Of a stretch of DNA of 64,000 nt, positions 8,375 to 16,260 are shown piece after piece. The notes beneath the pieces were generated by a model that was given only the letters and a program-made list of their open reading frames with translations, was not told where the DNA came from and made no database searches. The position numbers were made by a program, and so were the translations under genes. The stretch is from Microbacterium sp. W4I20 (GTDB taxonomy: Bacteria; Actinomycetota; Actinomycetes; Actinomycetales; Microbacteriaceae): NCBI RefSeq assembly GCF_030816505.1, contig NZ_JAUSYB010000001.1, positions 2,294,001 through 2,358,000 on the forward strand, given 5' to 3'. Positions within the stretch are counted from its first letter, which is position 1, and each line of letters opens with the position of its first letter.

Positions 8375-9361
8375 TCAGCCTTCCTCACCGTGCACACGTC
8401 CGCGGGTCGCGCGGATGAGCACCAGGGTGACGATGAGCGTGGCGGCGAACAGCACCATCGAGAGCGCCGCCGCGTAGCCCATGTTGAAGTAGCGGAAGCC
8501 CTGCTGGTACAGCACCTCGGTGAAGAACAGGAGGGTGTTCTGCGGGTAGCCGATGTTGTCGGCGGTGAGTCCGGAGCCGCCGCCGATCACGGTGCTGACG
8601 ACGTAGGGCTGTGCGAACAGCTGGAGGCTGCCGATCACGCCCATGATGGTCGAGAACAGGATCACGGGCGAGATGGTCGGCAGGGTGATGTGCCAGAAGC
8701 GCCGCAACCCGCTCGCGCCGTCGATCTGTGCGGCCTCCTGCATCTCGACCGGCACCTCGAGCACCGCGGCGAGCAGGATCACGATCGTGTTGCCGACGCC
8801 CCAGGTCGTGAGCATCAGCAGAGACAGCTGCGACAGTGCGGGGTCGCTGAACCACAGCGGCTTCGGCAGGCCGAGGGCGCCGAGGACCGCGTTGACCGGG
8901 CCGGTGCCGGGGTTCAGTACGAACGAGAACGTCATGGCCGCGGCGACCGGCGGCAGCAGAGTCGGCAGGTAGAACAGGGTGCGGTAGATGCCGGCGCCGG
9001 ATCGGACCCGGGCGAGGGTGGCCGCGATCCCGAGCGAGAACATCAGCTGCACGGGCACCGAGACAAGGCAGAACACGAGCGTGTTGCGGATCGCGGTGCC
9101 GATCTGCTGATCGCCGTCGAACATGAACTGGTAGTTGGCGAAGCCGATCCACTCGGGGGCGTTCACCATGTCGAAGCGGGTGAACGAGTAGAAGAGGTTC
9201 GCGAGCAGCGGGTAGCCGAAGAACAGCGTGAGTCCGATGAGTCCCGGGCTCAGGAACGCCAGGATCGTGAGCCGCTGTCGCCGGACCCGCCGCCGGAGCG
9301 CCGCGGAGCGGCCGGGCGACATGGTCGCCTGACCGCTCCGCGTGGGGGTCGCCGTCGTCAC
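8375..9361 (-). CDS. Sugar ABC transporter permease, MalF type
   Basis: A 328-residue permease with an N-terminal Arg-rich segment, a first helix around 35-55, and the coupling loop Glu-Ala-Ala-Gln-Ile-Asp-Gly-Ala-Ser-Gly-Leu-Arg-Arg-Phe. It pairs with the adjacent MalG-type permease. The GTG start overlaps the binding-protein gene stop by four bases (GTGA). Together with the binding protein it forms an importer for a mono- or oligosaccharide, predicted from the GH4, kinase and nagB-like neighbours to be an amino-sugar or beta-glycoside. Confidence 0.93.
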   Translation of the reverse strand: MTTATPTRSGQATMSPGRSAALRRRVRRQRLTILAFLSPGLIGLTLFFGYPLLANLFYSFTRFDMVNAPEWIGFANYQFMFDGDQQIGTAIRNTLVFCLVSVPVQLMFSLGIAATLARVRSGAGIYRTLFYLPTLLPPVAAAMTFSFVLNPGTGPVNAVLGALGLPKPLWFSDPALSQLSLLMLTTWGVGNTIVILLAAVLEVPVEMQEAAQIDGASGLRRFWHITLPTISPVILFSTIMGVIGSLQLFAQPYVVSTVIGGGSGLTADNIGYPQNTLLFFTEVLYQQGFRYFNMGYAAALSMVLFAATLIVTLVLIRATRGRVHGEEG

Positions 9362-10689
9362 GGCGCGTTCCCTCCGGATGCCTGGGAGATCTGGCTGTCG
9401 ATCTGCTTCGCGACCGCGGCGAGGCCCTTCTTGACGTCGGTCTCGTCGCCGGCCTGCCAGCCCTGGAGGAACTGGCCCATGAGCTCACGCGGTGCGGCAC
9501 CGGCGGGCGTGCCGGGCACGGAGCGCGTGTTCTCGTTCGCGGCGATGTCGAGCATCACGTTGAACTGGTCGATCGTGCGGATGCTCTCGTCCTCCAGCGC
9601 GCCGGTCGTGGTGGGGACGTTGCGCAGCTCGAGGGTGAGGTCGACGAGGTTCTCGGTGTCGGTGGCGAGGTACTCGGCGAGCAGCCACGCGGCATCCGAG
9701 TGCTTCGATCCGCGCGGGATCCCGACGGTCGTGCCGCTGATGATGCCGCCGCCGTAGCCGGCCTCGTCGACGCTCGGCATGGGTGCCGTGCCGTAGTTGA
9801 GGTCCGGTGCCTGGTCGTCGATGAAGGCAACGCGCCACTCGCCGTCGACCGCCATCGCGAGACGGCCGGTGTGCAGCGGGTTCTCGGCCGAGAACTCGGC
9901 GCCGAGGCCCGCGACGTACTCCTGCAGGTCGTCGTAGCCGTACCAGTCGATGAGCTCCTTCTGCCATTCGAGCATCTCGGCCCACTGCGGGTCGGAGGCC
10001 ATGGCCGCGGCTCCGTCTTCGTCGTACCAGGTCAGGTCCCAGCCCGGCGTGAAGGTCGCGACGTTGTTCTCCTGGAAGTCGAGCAGCGGCACGAAGCCGG
10101 CGACCTGGATGCTGCCGTCCGCGTTGCGCACGGTGAGCTTCTTCGCGGCCTCGGCGAGCTCATCCCACGTCTTCGGAACCTCGACGCCCGCGGCATCCAG
10201 CATGTCCTGGTTGAAGTAGAGGCCGTACACGTCGGCCATCACGGGCAGAGCGCAGCGTTCGTCCTCGTACGACGTGTACGCCAGCGTCGAGGGGAGGATG
10301 CTGTCGATGTCGGCATCCGATTCCTTGATGCGATCCTCGAGGTTCTGGAACACACCCGTGGAGCAGTAGCTGGCGACGGCCTCGCTGTTGCCCGAGAGCG
10401 CGACGTCGGGGGCGGTGTTGCCGCGCACGGCCTGCAGGAGCGTGTCGTCGTTCTGGCCGCCGGTGTGGTCGACGGTGATCCAGGGGTACTCCTTCTGGAA
10501 CGCCTCGAGGCGGGCATCGATCACGCCCTGCTCCCGATCCGTGAAGAAGCTCCACAGCGAGAGGGTGATCGGGGTCTTGTCGTCCGGTCCGCCCTCGCCT
10601 CCGTCGGCCTGCCCCTGTCCGGTGCCGCAGGCGGTCAGGGCGAGGGCGGCCACGGCGATGGCGGCGAGTCCTGCTGGTCGAGTGCGCAT
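9358..10689 (-). CDS. Sugar-binding lipoprotein of an ABC importer (family 1)
   Basis: A 443-residue extracellular solute-binding protein. The N-terminus is a lipoprotein signal: Met-Arg-Thr-Arg, a hydrophobic stretch, and the lipobox Leu-Thr-Ala-Cys with Cys at residue 21. A Gly/Asp-rich linker follows, then Ile-Thr-Leu-Ser-Leu-Trp-Ser-Phe-Phe and other features of the MalE-like fold (Pro-Asp-Val-Ala-Leu, Thr-Trp-Asp-Glu-Leu). It delivers sugar to the two permeases encoded downstream. It is preceded by three 14-bp direct repeats and a hairpin that separate it from the broken nagB-like gene. Confidence 0.93.
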   Translation of the reverse strand: MRTRPAGLAAIAVAALALTACGTGQGQADGGEGGPDDKTPITLSLWSFFTDREQGVIDARLEAFQKEYPWITVDHTGGQNDDTLLQAVRGNTAPDVALSGNSEAVASYCSTGVFQNLEDRIKESDADIDSILPSTLAYTSYEDERCALPVMADVYGLYFNQDMLDAAGVEVPKTWDELAEAAKKLTVRNADGSIQVAGFVPLLDFQENNVATFTPGWDLTWYDEDGAAAMASDPQWAEMLEWQKELIDWYGYDDLQEYVAGLGAEFSAENPLHTGRLAMAVDGEWRVAFIDDQAPDLNYGTAPMPSVDEAGYGGGIISGTTVGIPRGSKHSDAAWLLAEYLATDTENLVDLTLELRNVPTTTGALEDESIRTIDQFNVMLDIAANENTRSVPGTPAGAAPRELMGQFLQGWQAGDETDVKKGLAAVAKQIDSQISQASGGNAP

Positions 10690-10716
10690 GTGTACTCCTC
10701 CGTTGGGGTGATGCGG

Positions 10717-10765
10717 TTCGGGTGGTGCGGGGGTTTCGGGTGGTGCGGGTTTTCGGGTGGTGCGG
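10717..10765. repeat. Three copies of a 14-bp direct repeat upstream of the binding-protein gene
   Basis: TTCGGGTGGTGCGG occurs at 10717-10730, 10735-10748 and 10752-10765, phased by 18 and 17 bases. It lies in the 5' leader of the sugar-binding lipoprotein gene (which reads leftward from 10689). Slippage duplication or a tandem regulator site are both possible. Confidence 0.7.
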
Positions 10766-10774
10766 TTGTTCCTC

Positions 10775-10804
10775 GGATGCCGGCGCTCGGGCGCGCCGGC
10801 ATCC
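10775..10804 (-). terminator. 12-bp GC-rich hairpin after the nagB-like gene
   Basis: GGATGCCGGCGC at 10775-10786 pairs perfectly with 10793-10804 around a 6-base loop, 16 bases past the stop of the nagB-like gene. There is no U-tract, as is usual for high-GC actinobacteria. It could reduce read-through from the nagB-like gene into the transporter genes, or protect mRNA ends. Confidence 0.55.
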
Positions 10805-10820
10805 GTGGGGCGTGTGCGCG

Positions 10821-11640
10821 CTAGTGCTCCGCAGGAGCGGTGTCGGCGTTCGCGGGCAGCCGGCCGGCGGCGGCGCGGTCCAGGCTCACGTGCACGTTGT
10901 CGTGCTGCAGGGCGAAGGTCGCGGGGAACTCCGGGTCGAACTCGTCCGCGCCGAGGAGGCGTGCCGTCGATGCGGCCTTGCCGGCGCCGTGCACGACGAC
11001 CTCGATGCGACGGGCATCCGCGAGGGTCGCGAGGCCGACGCTGACGCCGTGGGTCGGCACGTCGTCGAGCGAGCCGAACTCGGGGAAGGTGCCGAGGTTG
11101 TCGGCCCGCGTCGAGTCGGCGAGGGGGATGATGCGGGTGCGGCTGTCGATCGGCGTGCCGGGCGGGTTGAACGCCACGTGGCCATCGGAGGAGCCGACCG
11201 CGACGTAGAAGATGTCGATGCCGCCGGCATCCGCGATCCGGGCGTCGTACGACGACGGGTCGGCGGGATCGGGCGACCAGAGGTGTGCGGCGCCGATGCC
11301 GGCGAGCGGCTTCACCGCGTCGGTGAGTGTCGCGATCAGCTGCTCGCCGTACTGGCGGCAGCTGTAATGCGCGGTGACCGGGGGCGCCGTCCAGCTCTCG
11401 CCGTCGGGCAGCGCGTAGTCGTCCATCAGGACGAAGCGCACGTGACGGAGGTCGTGCGGCGTCTCGCGCAGCTGTGCGGCGAGGGCGTCAATGACGCGGG
11501 GTCAGCGTGCGGCCGGCGGGGACCCCGACGAGCAGGTTGCGGCCGTCGGCGGCGGCCGCAGCGATCGCTTCGACCAGACGGGCGGCGAGGGTCGCGCTCA
11601 TCTCGTCGACCGTGGAGCTGATGGAGTACGGCAGGGTCAA
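10821..11640 (-). pseudogene. NagB-like glucosamine-6-phosphate deaminase/isomerase, frameshifted
   Basis: Two frames together encode one protein of about 270 residues. The first starts at TTG 11640 (GAGAAGAG just upstream) and reads Thr-Leu-Pro-Tyr-Ser-Ile-Ser-Ser-Thr-Val-Asp-Glu-Met to Leu-Leu-Val-Gly-Val-Pro-Ala-Gly-Arg-Thr-Leu-Thr-Pro, then hits TGA at 11488-11490. The rest continues one frame over as Ile-Asp-Ala-Leu-Ala-Ala-Gln-Leu-Arg and contains Phe-Val-Leu-Met-Asp-Asp-Tyr and Gly-Ser-Ser-Asp-Gly-His-Val-Ala-Phe-Asn-Pro-Pro, the NagB/6-phosphogluconolactonase active-site motifs. One extra base lies between 11493 and 11496. If functional it would convert GlcN-6-P to fructose-6-P and ammonia. 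It may be a real pseudogene or a sequencing error. Confidence 0.8.
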
Positions 11641-11708
11641 GGGATTCTCTTCTCGTGTGGGGCTGCTCCGTCACTGTAGGGTGGTGCGACCAGCGAAACA
11701 AACCAAAA

Positions 11709-11741
11709 TGGACCAAATCAGTCCAAAAAACCAGATTGGTT
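11709..11741. promoter_or_regulatory. Putative GntR operator between nagB-like gene and gntR
   Basis: An A/T-rich island in the divergent intergenic region holds two dyads: TGGAC and GTCCA spaced by 7 (11709-11725), and AACCAGATTGGTT at 11729-11741. Their position immediately before the regulator gene and at the head of the sugar operon suits a HutC-type repressor controlling both directions. The dyads are visible; the binding is inferred. Confidence 0.55.
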
Positions 11742-11747
11742 ATCAAG

Positions 11748-12512
11748 ATGAGCGATGGGTTGTCAGAGCCGACGTCTCTCCCCATGGCAGCGGCGCGCAC
11801 GACGAAGACCGGGGCATCGGAGGCGGCCGCCGAGCATCTGCGGCGGCTCGTGCGGGGCGGCTCGTTCGGGTCCACCGGCCGGCTGCCGAGCGAGCGCGAA
11901 CTCGTCGATCGGCTGCAGGTGAGCCGCACCACGCTGCGGCGGGCGCTGGGCATGCTCGCCGACGAGGGGCTCGTCAGCTCGGCGCCGCAGTCGGGGTGGT
12001 TCGTCAACGAGGCGCCGCTCGGTGAGCCGCCGCGCACGCTGATCAGCTTCACCGAGATGGCCCGGCGCCGCGGTGTCGTGCCACGTACCCGGGTGCTGTC
12101 GCACGTCGTCCGCGAAGCGAAGCTCGACGAGGCGCATCAGCTCATGGCGGCGCCGGTCAGCCCTGTGCTCGAGGTGGAGCGGCTGCGCTCACTCGGCGAG
12201 ACGCCGATCTGCATCGATCACGGCGTGATCCTGCTCGAGCGCACCCCCGGCATCGAGCACGTCGACCTCGAAGACACGTCGCTGTACGCCGAGATGGGCG
12301 CGCTCGGCACCGAACCCGCGCGCTCGAACTTCGTCGTCGAGGCGATCGGGGCGGATGACCGCGAAGCGGAACTGCTCGACGTGCCGGTCGGGAGCCCGCT
12401 GCTGCTCGGCGCCGAGACCGCGTTCGACGCCGTCGGCCTGCCGATCCTCATCGGCAGCACGCGGTACCGGGCCAACGTGTACCGGTTCTACAGCACGATG
12501 CTGCGGAGGTAG
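11748..12512 (+). CDS. GntR-family (HutC/UTRA) transcriptional regulator
   Basis: A 254-residue repressor-type protein. The winged helix occupies about residues 25-80, with Gly-Arg-Leu-Pro-Ser-Glu-Arg-Glu-Leu-Val-Asp-Arg-Leu-Gln-Val-Ser-Arg-Thr-Thr-Leu-Arg-Arg-Ala-Leu at 44-67. A UTRA effector domain fills the rest (Arg-Thr-Arg-Val-Leu-Ser-His, Glu-Val-Glu-Arg-Leu-Arg, and the terminal Tyr-Arg-Ala-Asn-Val-Tyr-Arg-Phe). UTRA domains sense small molecules, often sugar phosphates. It is divergent from the sugar operon and is its likely regulator. The ATG at 11748 is used; ATG 11784 is an alternative. Confidence 0.9.
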   Translation: MSDGLSEPTSLPMAAARTTKTGASEAAAEHLRRLVRGGSFGSTGRLPSERELVDRLQVSRTTLRRALGMLADEGLVSSAPQSGWFVNEAPLGEPPRTLISFTEMARRRGVVPRTRVLSHVVREAKLDEAHQLMAAPVSPVLEVERLRSLGETPICIDHGVILLERTPGIEHVDLEDTSLYAEMGALGTEPARSNFVVEAIGADDREAELLDVPVGSPLLLGAETAFDAVGLPILIGSTRYRANVYRFYSTMLRR

Positions 12513-12525
12513 GGCGGGGTCGACA

Positions 12526-12582
12526 TGTAAAGAATGGGCGCGATTCTTTACACGTTCGGGGCACGTGCCAAATCTCTTTACA
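12526..12582. repeat. 10-bp palindrome plus an extra TCTTTACA half-site
   Basis: TGTAAAGAAT at 12526-12535 is complementary to 12543-12552, and TCTTTACA recurs at 12575-12582. The cluster lies between convergent genes, so the palindrome may serve as a terminator for gntR, but three copies of the same octamer are more than a simple hairpin needs. Confidence 0.6.
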
Positions 12583-12632
12583 GATCCCGCGATGCGAGCG
12601 AGCAGGCCGACGCGCGGGAATCGCCGCCCGGC

Positions 12633-13103
12633 TCAGGACACCGGCAGCGAGTCCGCCACGTTGATCAACCCGAACGGGAACGGGCTGAAGACAGATGCCC
12701 TGCCCCTCAGGAACTCGTCGATGGGGATCATCCCGAACCACACCCACGAGATCACGCTCGCCGCGACCACCAGCACGATGACGATAAGGGCCGCGCGGTC
12801 GAGCGTACGCAGCGCCGCGCGTTCGTCGGTCGCCTTCATCACGCGGCCGAGTGCGAGGAGCACGATCAGGGCAATGGCGACGTAGACCAGCGGGCTCGGC
12901 CCGAGGGTCAGCGTCACGCAATACGAATCCCCGCCCGTGTCTGCGCCGTCCACGCACGCGCCTCTGTTGCCCGTCAGCATCCCGGAATACACCAGCGCCG
13001 CAAATGCCGACAGGAGCAGGACACGGCGGATCCGTCCGACCACGACCACACCGGCGAAGCCCGCGCCGACGGCGGCGCGCTGCGAGGTGAGAGTCGTGGA
13101 CAT
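12633..13103 (-). CDS. Predicted membrane protein, unknown
   Basis: A 156-residue protein with about four hydrophobic helices: around residues 13-45 (a Gly/Val/Ala-rich pair), 70-90 and 107-130. Two cysteines in Gly-Ala-Cys-Val-Asp and Ser-Tyr-Cys-Val-Thr sit in the loop expected outside the membrane and could form a disulfide. I do not recognise the family. The frame is open further upstream to 13187, but ATG 13103 has a clear GAGGAGG ribosome site. It is divergent from the next membrane gene. Confidence 0.7.
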   Translation of the reverse strand: MSTTLTSQRAAVGAGFAGVVVVGRIRRVLLLSAFAALVYSGMLTGNRGACVDGADTGGDSYCVTLTLGPSPLVYVAIALIVLLALGRVMKATDERAALRTLDRAALIVIVLVVAASVISWVWFGMIPIDEFLRGRASVFSPFPFGLINVADSLPVS

Positions 13104-13252
13104 GGCGGCCTCCTCGGTCGTCGTCCTGCCCATCCTGGCGCAGCATCCGCCGTGGCGAAAGGGCACTGTCATGGAATGAGGTGACACCGGTCACCCCTTC
13201 TCATGACACGGGGACACTGTGCCCGAAGGCGGCGATGGAGTGCGATGGAAGG

Positions 13253-13915
13253 ATGTCCACTCAGCAGATCTCTCTCCCCCATGCCGAGCCCGTGCGCTTC
13301 TGGCGAAGGCCCTTTCGGGTCGTGCGCGAGAACATGCGCGTCTACCTCATCCTCAACGCAGCCGCCTACGGGCTCGCGCTCCTCGGCTTCGTCATCGGGA
13401 TGACCTTCCCGGATCTCGTCGCCGCCGAAGCCGCAGGTCTCGAGGAGGACGGAACCGGCGAGCTCGTGCGCTGGCTCGTCAACACGCCTCCCCTGTTCGC
13501 GCTGACGATCCTGGGCGTGAATCTCTTCCGGCTCAGCGCGCTGACCATCGTGCTGCCGTCGCTCATCGTGCCGTTCGCGGGGCTCGCCTTCTTCGGGTAC
13601 TGGTCGGTGACCACCGGCATCACTCTCGTCCCGAGCTCGGACACGGGCTGGGTCGCGCTCATCCCGCACTCGCTGACCTTCCTGATCGAGCTGCAGGCGT
13701 ACGTGCTGTTCCTGCTGGGCGCCTTCCTGATCGGCAAGTACTGGCTCTTCCCGCGCACGGCGGGAGCGAAGAACCGGCGCCAGGGGTATCTCCGAGGTCT
13801 GCGGCAGCTGGGCCTGCTCGCGCTCCCGGCGCTCGTGCTGCTCGTCATCGGAGCGATCTGGGAGGCGTACTCGCTGCGCTACCTCGTGCATCCGCTCGCC
13901 GAGCTGCTGCTCTGA
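13253..13915 (+). CDS. SpoIIM-like integral membrane protein
   Basis: A 220-residue protein with five or six helices (about 28-50, 75-100, 100-125, 145-165 and 190-208). The pattern of an N-terminal amphipathic stretch, Tyr-Leu-Ile-Leu-Asn-Ala-Ala-Ala-Tyr-Gly and a final Ala-Ile-Trp-Glu-Ala-Tyr resembles the stage II sporulation protein M family, widespread in non-sporulating bacteria with unknown function. ATG 13253 follows GGAAGG; an upstream in-frame ATG at 13181 lacks one. A second membrane gene follows 34 bases later and is probably co-transcribed. Confidence 0.75.
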   Translation: MSTQQISLPHAEPVRFWRRPFRVVRENMRVYLILNAAAYGLALLGFVIGMTFPDLVAAEAAGLEEDGTGELVRWLVNTPPLFALTILGVNLFRLSALTIVLPSLIVPFAGLAFFGYWSVTTGITLVPSSDTGWVALIPHSLTFLIELQAYVLFLLGAFLIGKYWLFPRTAGAKNRRQGYLRGLRQLGLLALPALVLLVIGAIWEAYSLRYLVHPLAELLL

Positions 13916-13949
13916 GTTCCTGACCACGATCTTCAAGAGGAACACCCCC

Positions 13950-14630
13950 ATGTTCGACGAAGACGATGCCGACGCGCTCGGCATGCTCGGCGATGCCGAC
14001 GACGGCACGATGCCCCGCCGTCAGAAGCGCGGAGACGGGCGTCCGCTCCCGCCTTTCCGCTGGTGGCATCTCGTGTCGGGGCGGAAGCTGTTCTCGCTCG
14101 CGGTGCCGCGGCCGGGCGGGCCCGACGTGATCTATGCCGTGGACATACGGTCCCACGAAGACGGCGACCCACGCGCCCATCTCTACCGAGACGGAGCGCA
14201 GGCCGTGGTGTCGAAGCTGCCGGCGGCCTTCGCGGTCGAGGGCGGCGTGATCCAGGTGCGGGCCGGGTCGTACGGCCTCAGACGGATGCACTACGTCAGG
14301 CCCGACCGATCCGAGCGCCGCCTCACCCCGCATCCGAGATCTGCGATCGGTCGCCGCCTGCGACTCGAGCAGACGCATCCGGTCGCGAGCCGCTGGATCG
14401 CCGCCACCGCGATCGTCGTCCTGATCATCGGTGTGGGAGTGAATGTCCCGCAACTGGTGCAGGTGATCTCCGAGATCCCACCCATCGCGGAGCGCTTCGG
14501 CACGTTCGTCTCCCCGATCCAGCTCCCCCTCTGGCTCAACATCACCCTCGGCACCGGTGCGGCGCTGGCCAGCATGGAGCGCGGCCTCCGGCTCCGCTAC
14601 CACTGGATGCTCGACGGCCTCGGCAACTGA
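13950..14630 (+). CDS. Hypothetical protein with C-terminal membrane segments
   Basis: A 226-residue protein with an acidic N-terminus (Met-Phe-Asp-Glu-Asp-Asp-Ala-Asp-Ala), a soluble middle part rich in beta-type residues (about 35-115), and two hydrophobic helices near 147-170 and 190-210. The AGGAACACCCCC before the ATG is a weak ribosome site. It is downstream of and probably co-transcribed with the SpoIIM-like gene. I do not recognise its family. Confidence 0.75.
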   Translation: MFDEDDADALGMLGDADDGTMPRRQKRGDGRPLPPFRWWHLVSGRKLFSLAVPRPGGPDVIYAVDIRSHEDGDPRAHLYRDGAQAVVSKLPAAFAVEGGVIQVRAGSYGLRRMHYVRPDRSERRLTPHPRSAIGRRLRLEQTHPVASRWIAATAIVVLIIGVGVNVPQLVQVISEIPPIAERFGTFVSPIQLPLWLNITLGTGAALASMERGLRLRYHWMLDGLGN

Positions 14631-14664
14631 GCGGGCAGCGGGCGGCCAGGAGTCGACACCCGGC

Positions 14665-14730
14665 AAGGAGAAGTGCGCTTCGCAAGGACGGATGCCGCGG
14701 AATCGACCTTGCGAAGCGCACTTCACCTTC
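14665..14730. repeat. Perfect 18-bp palindrome, family A
   Basis: GAAGTGCGCTTCGCAAGG at 14670-14687 is fully complementary to 14707-14724 across a 19-base loop; flanking AAGGA (14665-14669) and ACCTTC (14725-14730) extend the symmetry. It is the same family as 5001-5060. It lies between the convergent ends of the 13950 gene and the oxidoreductase gene. Confidence 0.85.
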
Positions 14731-14748
14731 CGAGCGCACACCACTCGC

Positions 14749-15678
14749 TCACGGCACCACGATCACCTTGCCCACGACCCTCCCCTGCGCGGCTTCGGCA
14801 TGCAGCGCCGGCAGCTCGGTGAGCGGGATGCGGCGCGTGACCTCCAGGGTCAGGTCGCCGCTGTCGACGAGCGAGACGAGCTCGGTGAGCTTCTCGGCAT
14901 CGCTGCGGACGAAGACGACGACCGAGCGCACGTTCCGCTCGGCGTCGTCGGGCGCCGGCATCCAGGCGGTGGTGCTCACCACGACCCCGCCGTCGCGCAC
15001 GAGTCGCACCAGGGCGGTGAACTCGTCCGGCTCGATCGGTGCGAGGTTGAGCAGCATGTCGACCGGCTGCGAGACCGCGTCGAGCACACCCGTCTGCGTG
15101 TGGTCGATGATCTCGTCCGCGCCGGCGGCACGGACGGCATCCGCACTCCTCGGGCTGGCCGTGGCGATCACGTGCGCGCCGGCCCGCGTGGCGAGGGCGA
15201 TCGCGTACTTGCCGACGACCCCTCCCGCGCCGACGATGAGCACCCGCTGACCCGCCTCGAGTCCTCCGTCGTCGAAGAGCGCCTGGCGTGCAGTGAGGGC
15301 GACCGAGGGGAGTGCGGCGGCATCCGCGAGCGGCACCGAGGTGGGTGCCGCGACGAACGCGTCGACCGGGGCGACGACGTATTCGGCCGCGCCTCCGTCT
15401 TCGGCCATCGGCAGGAAACCGATCACCGCGTCGCCCACCGCGAACTCGTCGACGCCGTCGCCGACCGCGTCGACCGTGCCCGAGACGTCGTAACCGGGGA
15501 CGTGCGGGAGCACCACGGGGATCGGGAGGAAGCCCGCCCGCATGCCGTTGTCGGCGGCGTTGAAGGCGGATGCTGCGACGCGCACCCGCACCTGTCCTGC
15601 TGCCGGAGTGGGCTGCGCGACGTCTTCGTACCGGAGCACTTCGGGGCCGCCCACTTCGTGGAACCGTACTGCCTTCAT
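14749..15678 (-). CDS. Zinc-independent quinone/NADP-dependent oxidoreductase (MDR family)
   Basis: A 309-residue medium-chain reductase. The N-terminal GroES-like domain begins Met-Lys-Ala-Val-Arg-Phe-His-Glu-Val-Gly-Gly-Pro-Glu-Val-Leu and includes Val-Pro-Gly-Tyr-Asp-Val-Ser-Gly; the Rossmann domain has Val-Leu-Ile-Val-Gly-Ala-Gly-Gly-Val-Val-Gly. Zinc ligands of alcohol dehydrogenases are absent. Such enzymes reduce quinones or enones with NADPH. It is transcribed away from a marR gene across a region with two identical operators, so induction by electrophiles or quinones is likely. GATGAG precedes the ATG at 15678. Confidence 0.9.
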   Translation of the reverse strand: MKAVRFHEVGGPEVLRYEDVAQPTPAAGQVRVRVAASAFNAADNGMRAGFLPIPVVLPHVPGYDVSGTVDAVGDGVDEFAVGDAVIGFLPMAEDGGAAEYVVAPVDAFVAAPTSVPLADAAALPSVALTARQALFDDGGLEAGQRVLIVGAGGVVGKYAIALATRAGAHVIATASPRSADAVRAAGADEIIDHTQTGVLDAVSQPVDMLLNLAPIEPDEFTALVRLVRDGGVVVSTTAWMPAPDDAERNVRSVVVFVRSDAEKLTELVSLVDSGDLTLEVTRRIPLTELPALHAEAAQGRVVGKVIVVP

Positions 15679-15697
15679 GATCTCATCCTCTCGTTGG

Positions 15698-15751
15698 TGC
15701 TTCGAATTCGAAGCAATAACCTGACAGTAGCACTGCTTCGAATTCGAAGCA
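15698..15751. promoter_or_regulatory. Two identical 18-bp palindromic operators (MarR)
   Basis: TGCTTCGAATTCGAAGCA is present perfectly at 15698-15715 and 15734-15751, 36 bases centre to centre, in the divergent region between the oxidoreductase and marR. A TATACT box at 15757-15762 lies just past the second copy. The first copy sits 20 bases before the oxidoreductase ATG and the second 17 bases before the marR ATG, so one regulator could shut both promoters. Confidence 0.85.
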
Positions 15752-15768
15752 ATACGTATACTGGAGGG

Positions 15769-16260
15769 ATGAGCACCCCATCTCCTCGGCTCTCTCCGAC
15801 CGAGCTCGCGGCCTACTTCGCCTTCTCCGAGGTGAGCAGCCTGCTGCGGCACGCGGTCGAGAAGCAGCTGAAGGATGTCGGCCAGCTCAGCTACGTGCAG
15901 TTCCAGCTGCTCGCGCGGCTCGGCGATGCGCCCGACGGCAGCCAGCGGATGACCGATCTTGCCGACGGCGTCGTGTACAGCCGCAGCGGTCTGACCTATC
16001 AGGCGCAGGCACTTGAGGAGCGCGGACTGGTCACGCGGTCGCCGTCGCCCGAGGATGAGCGCAGCACGATCGTCGCGATCACGGCGGCGGGGCGCGACGT
16101 GCTGGCGAAGGTCTTCCCCGGGCACATCGAGGCCGTGCGGAGTCTGCTGCTCGATCCGCTGGCCGAGGCCGATGTCGAGGTGCTCGCGCGGGTGATGACC
16201 CAGGTCAGCGGACATCTGCGGGCGAATCCCCCGCGGTCGGCGGGAAGGCGCAAGAAGTGA
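15769..16260 (+). CDS. MarR-family transcriptional regulator
   Basis: A 163-residue winged-helix protein: dimerisation helices at the ends, recognition region around Arg-Met-Thr-Asp-Leu-Ala-Asp-Gly-Val-Val-Tyr-Ser-Arg-Ser-Gly-Leu-Thr (residues 60-76), and wing Arg-Ser-Pro-Ser-Pro-Glu-Asp-Glu-Arg-Ser-Thr at about 92-102. It is divergent from the oxidoreductase and overlaps a downstream reductase gene (GTGA), giving a regulator-target unit. GGAGGG is immediately next to the ATG, closer than normal, so a leader-poor transcript from TATACT is possible. Confidence 0.93.
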   Translation: MSTPSPRLSPTELAAYFAFSEVSSLLRHAVEKQLKDVGQLSYVQFQLLARLGDAPDGSQRMTDLADGVVYSRSGLTYQAQALEERGLVTRSPSPEDERSTIVAITAAGRDVLAKVFPGHIEAVRSLLLDPLAEADVEVLARVMTQVSGHLRANPPRSAGRRKK

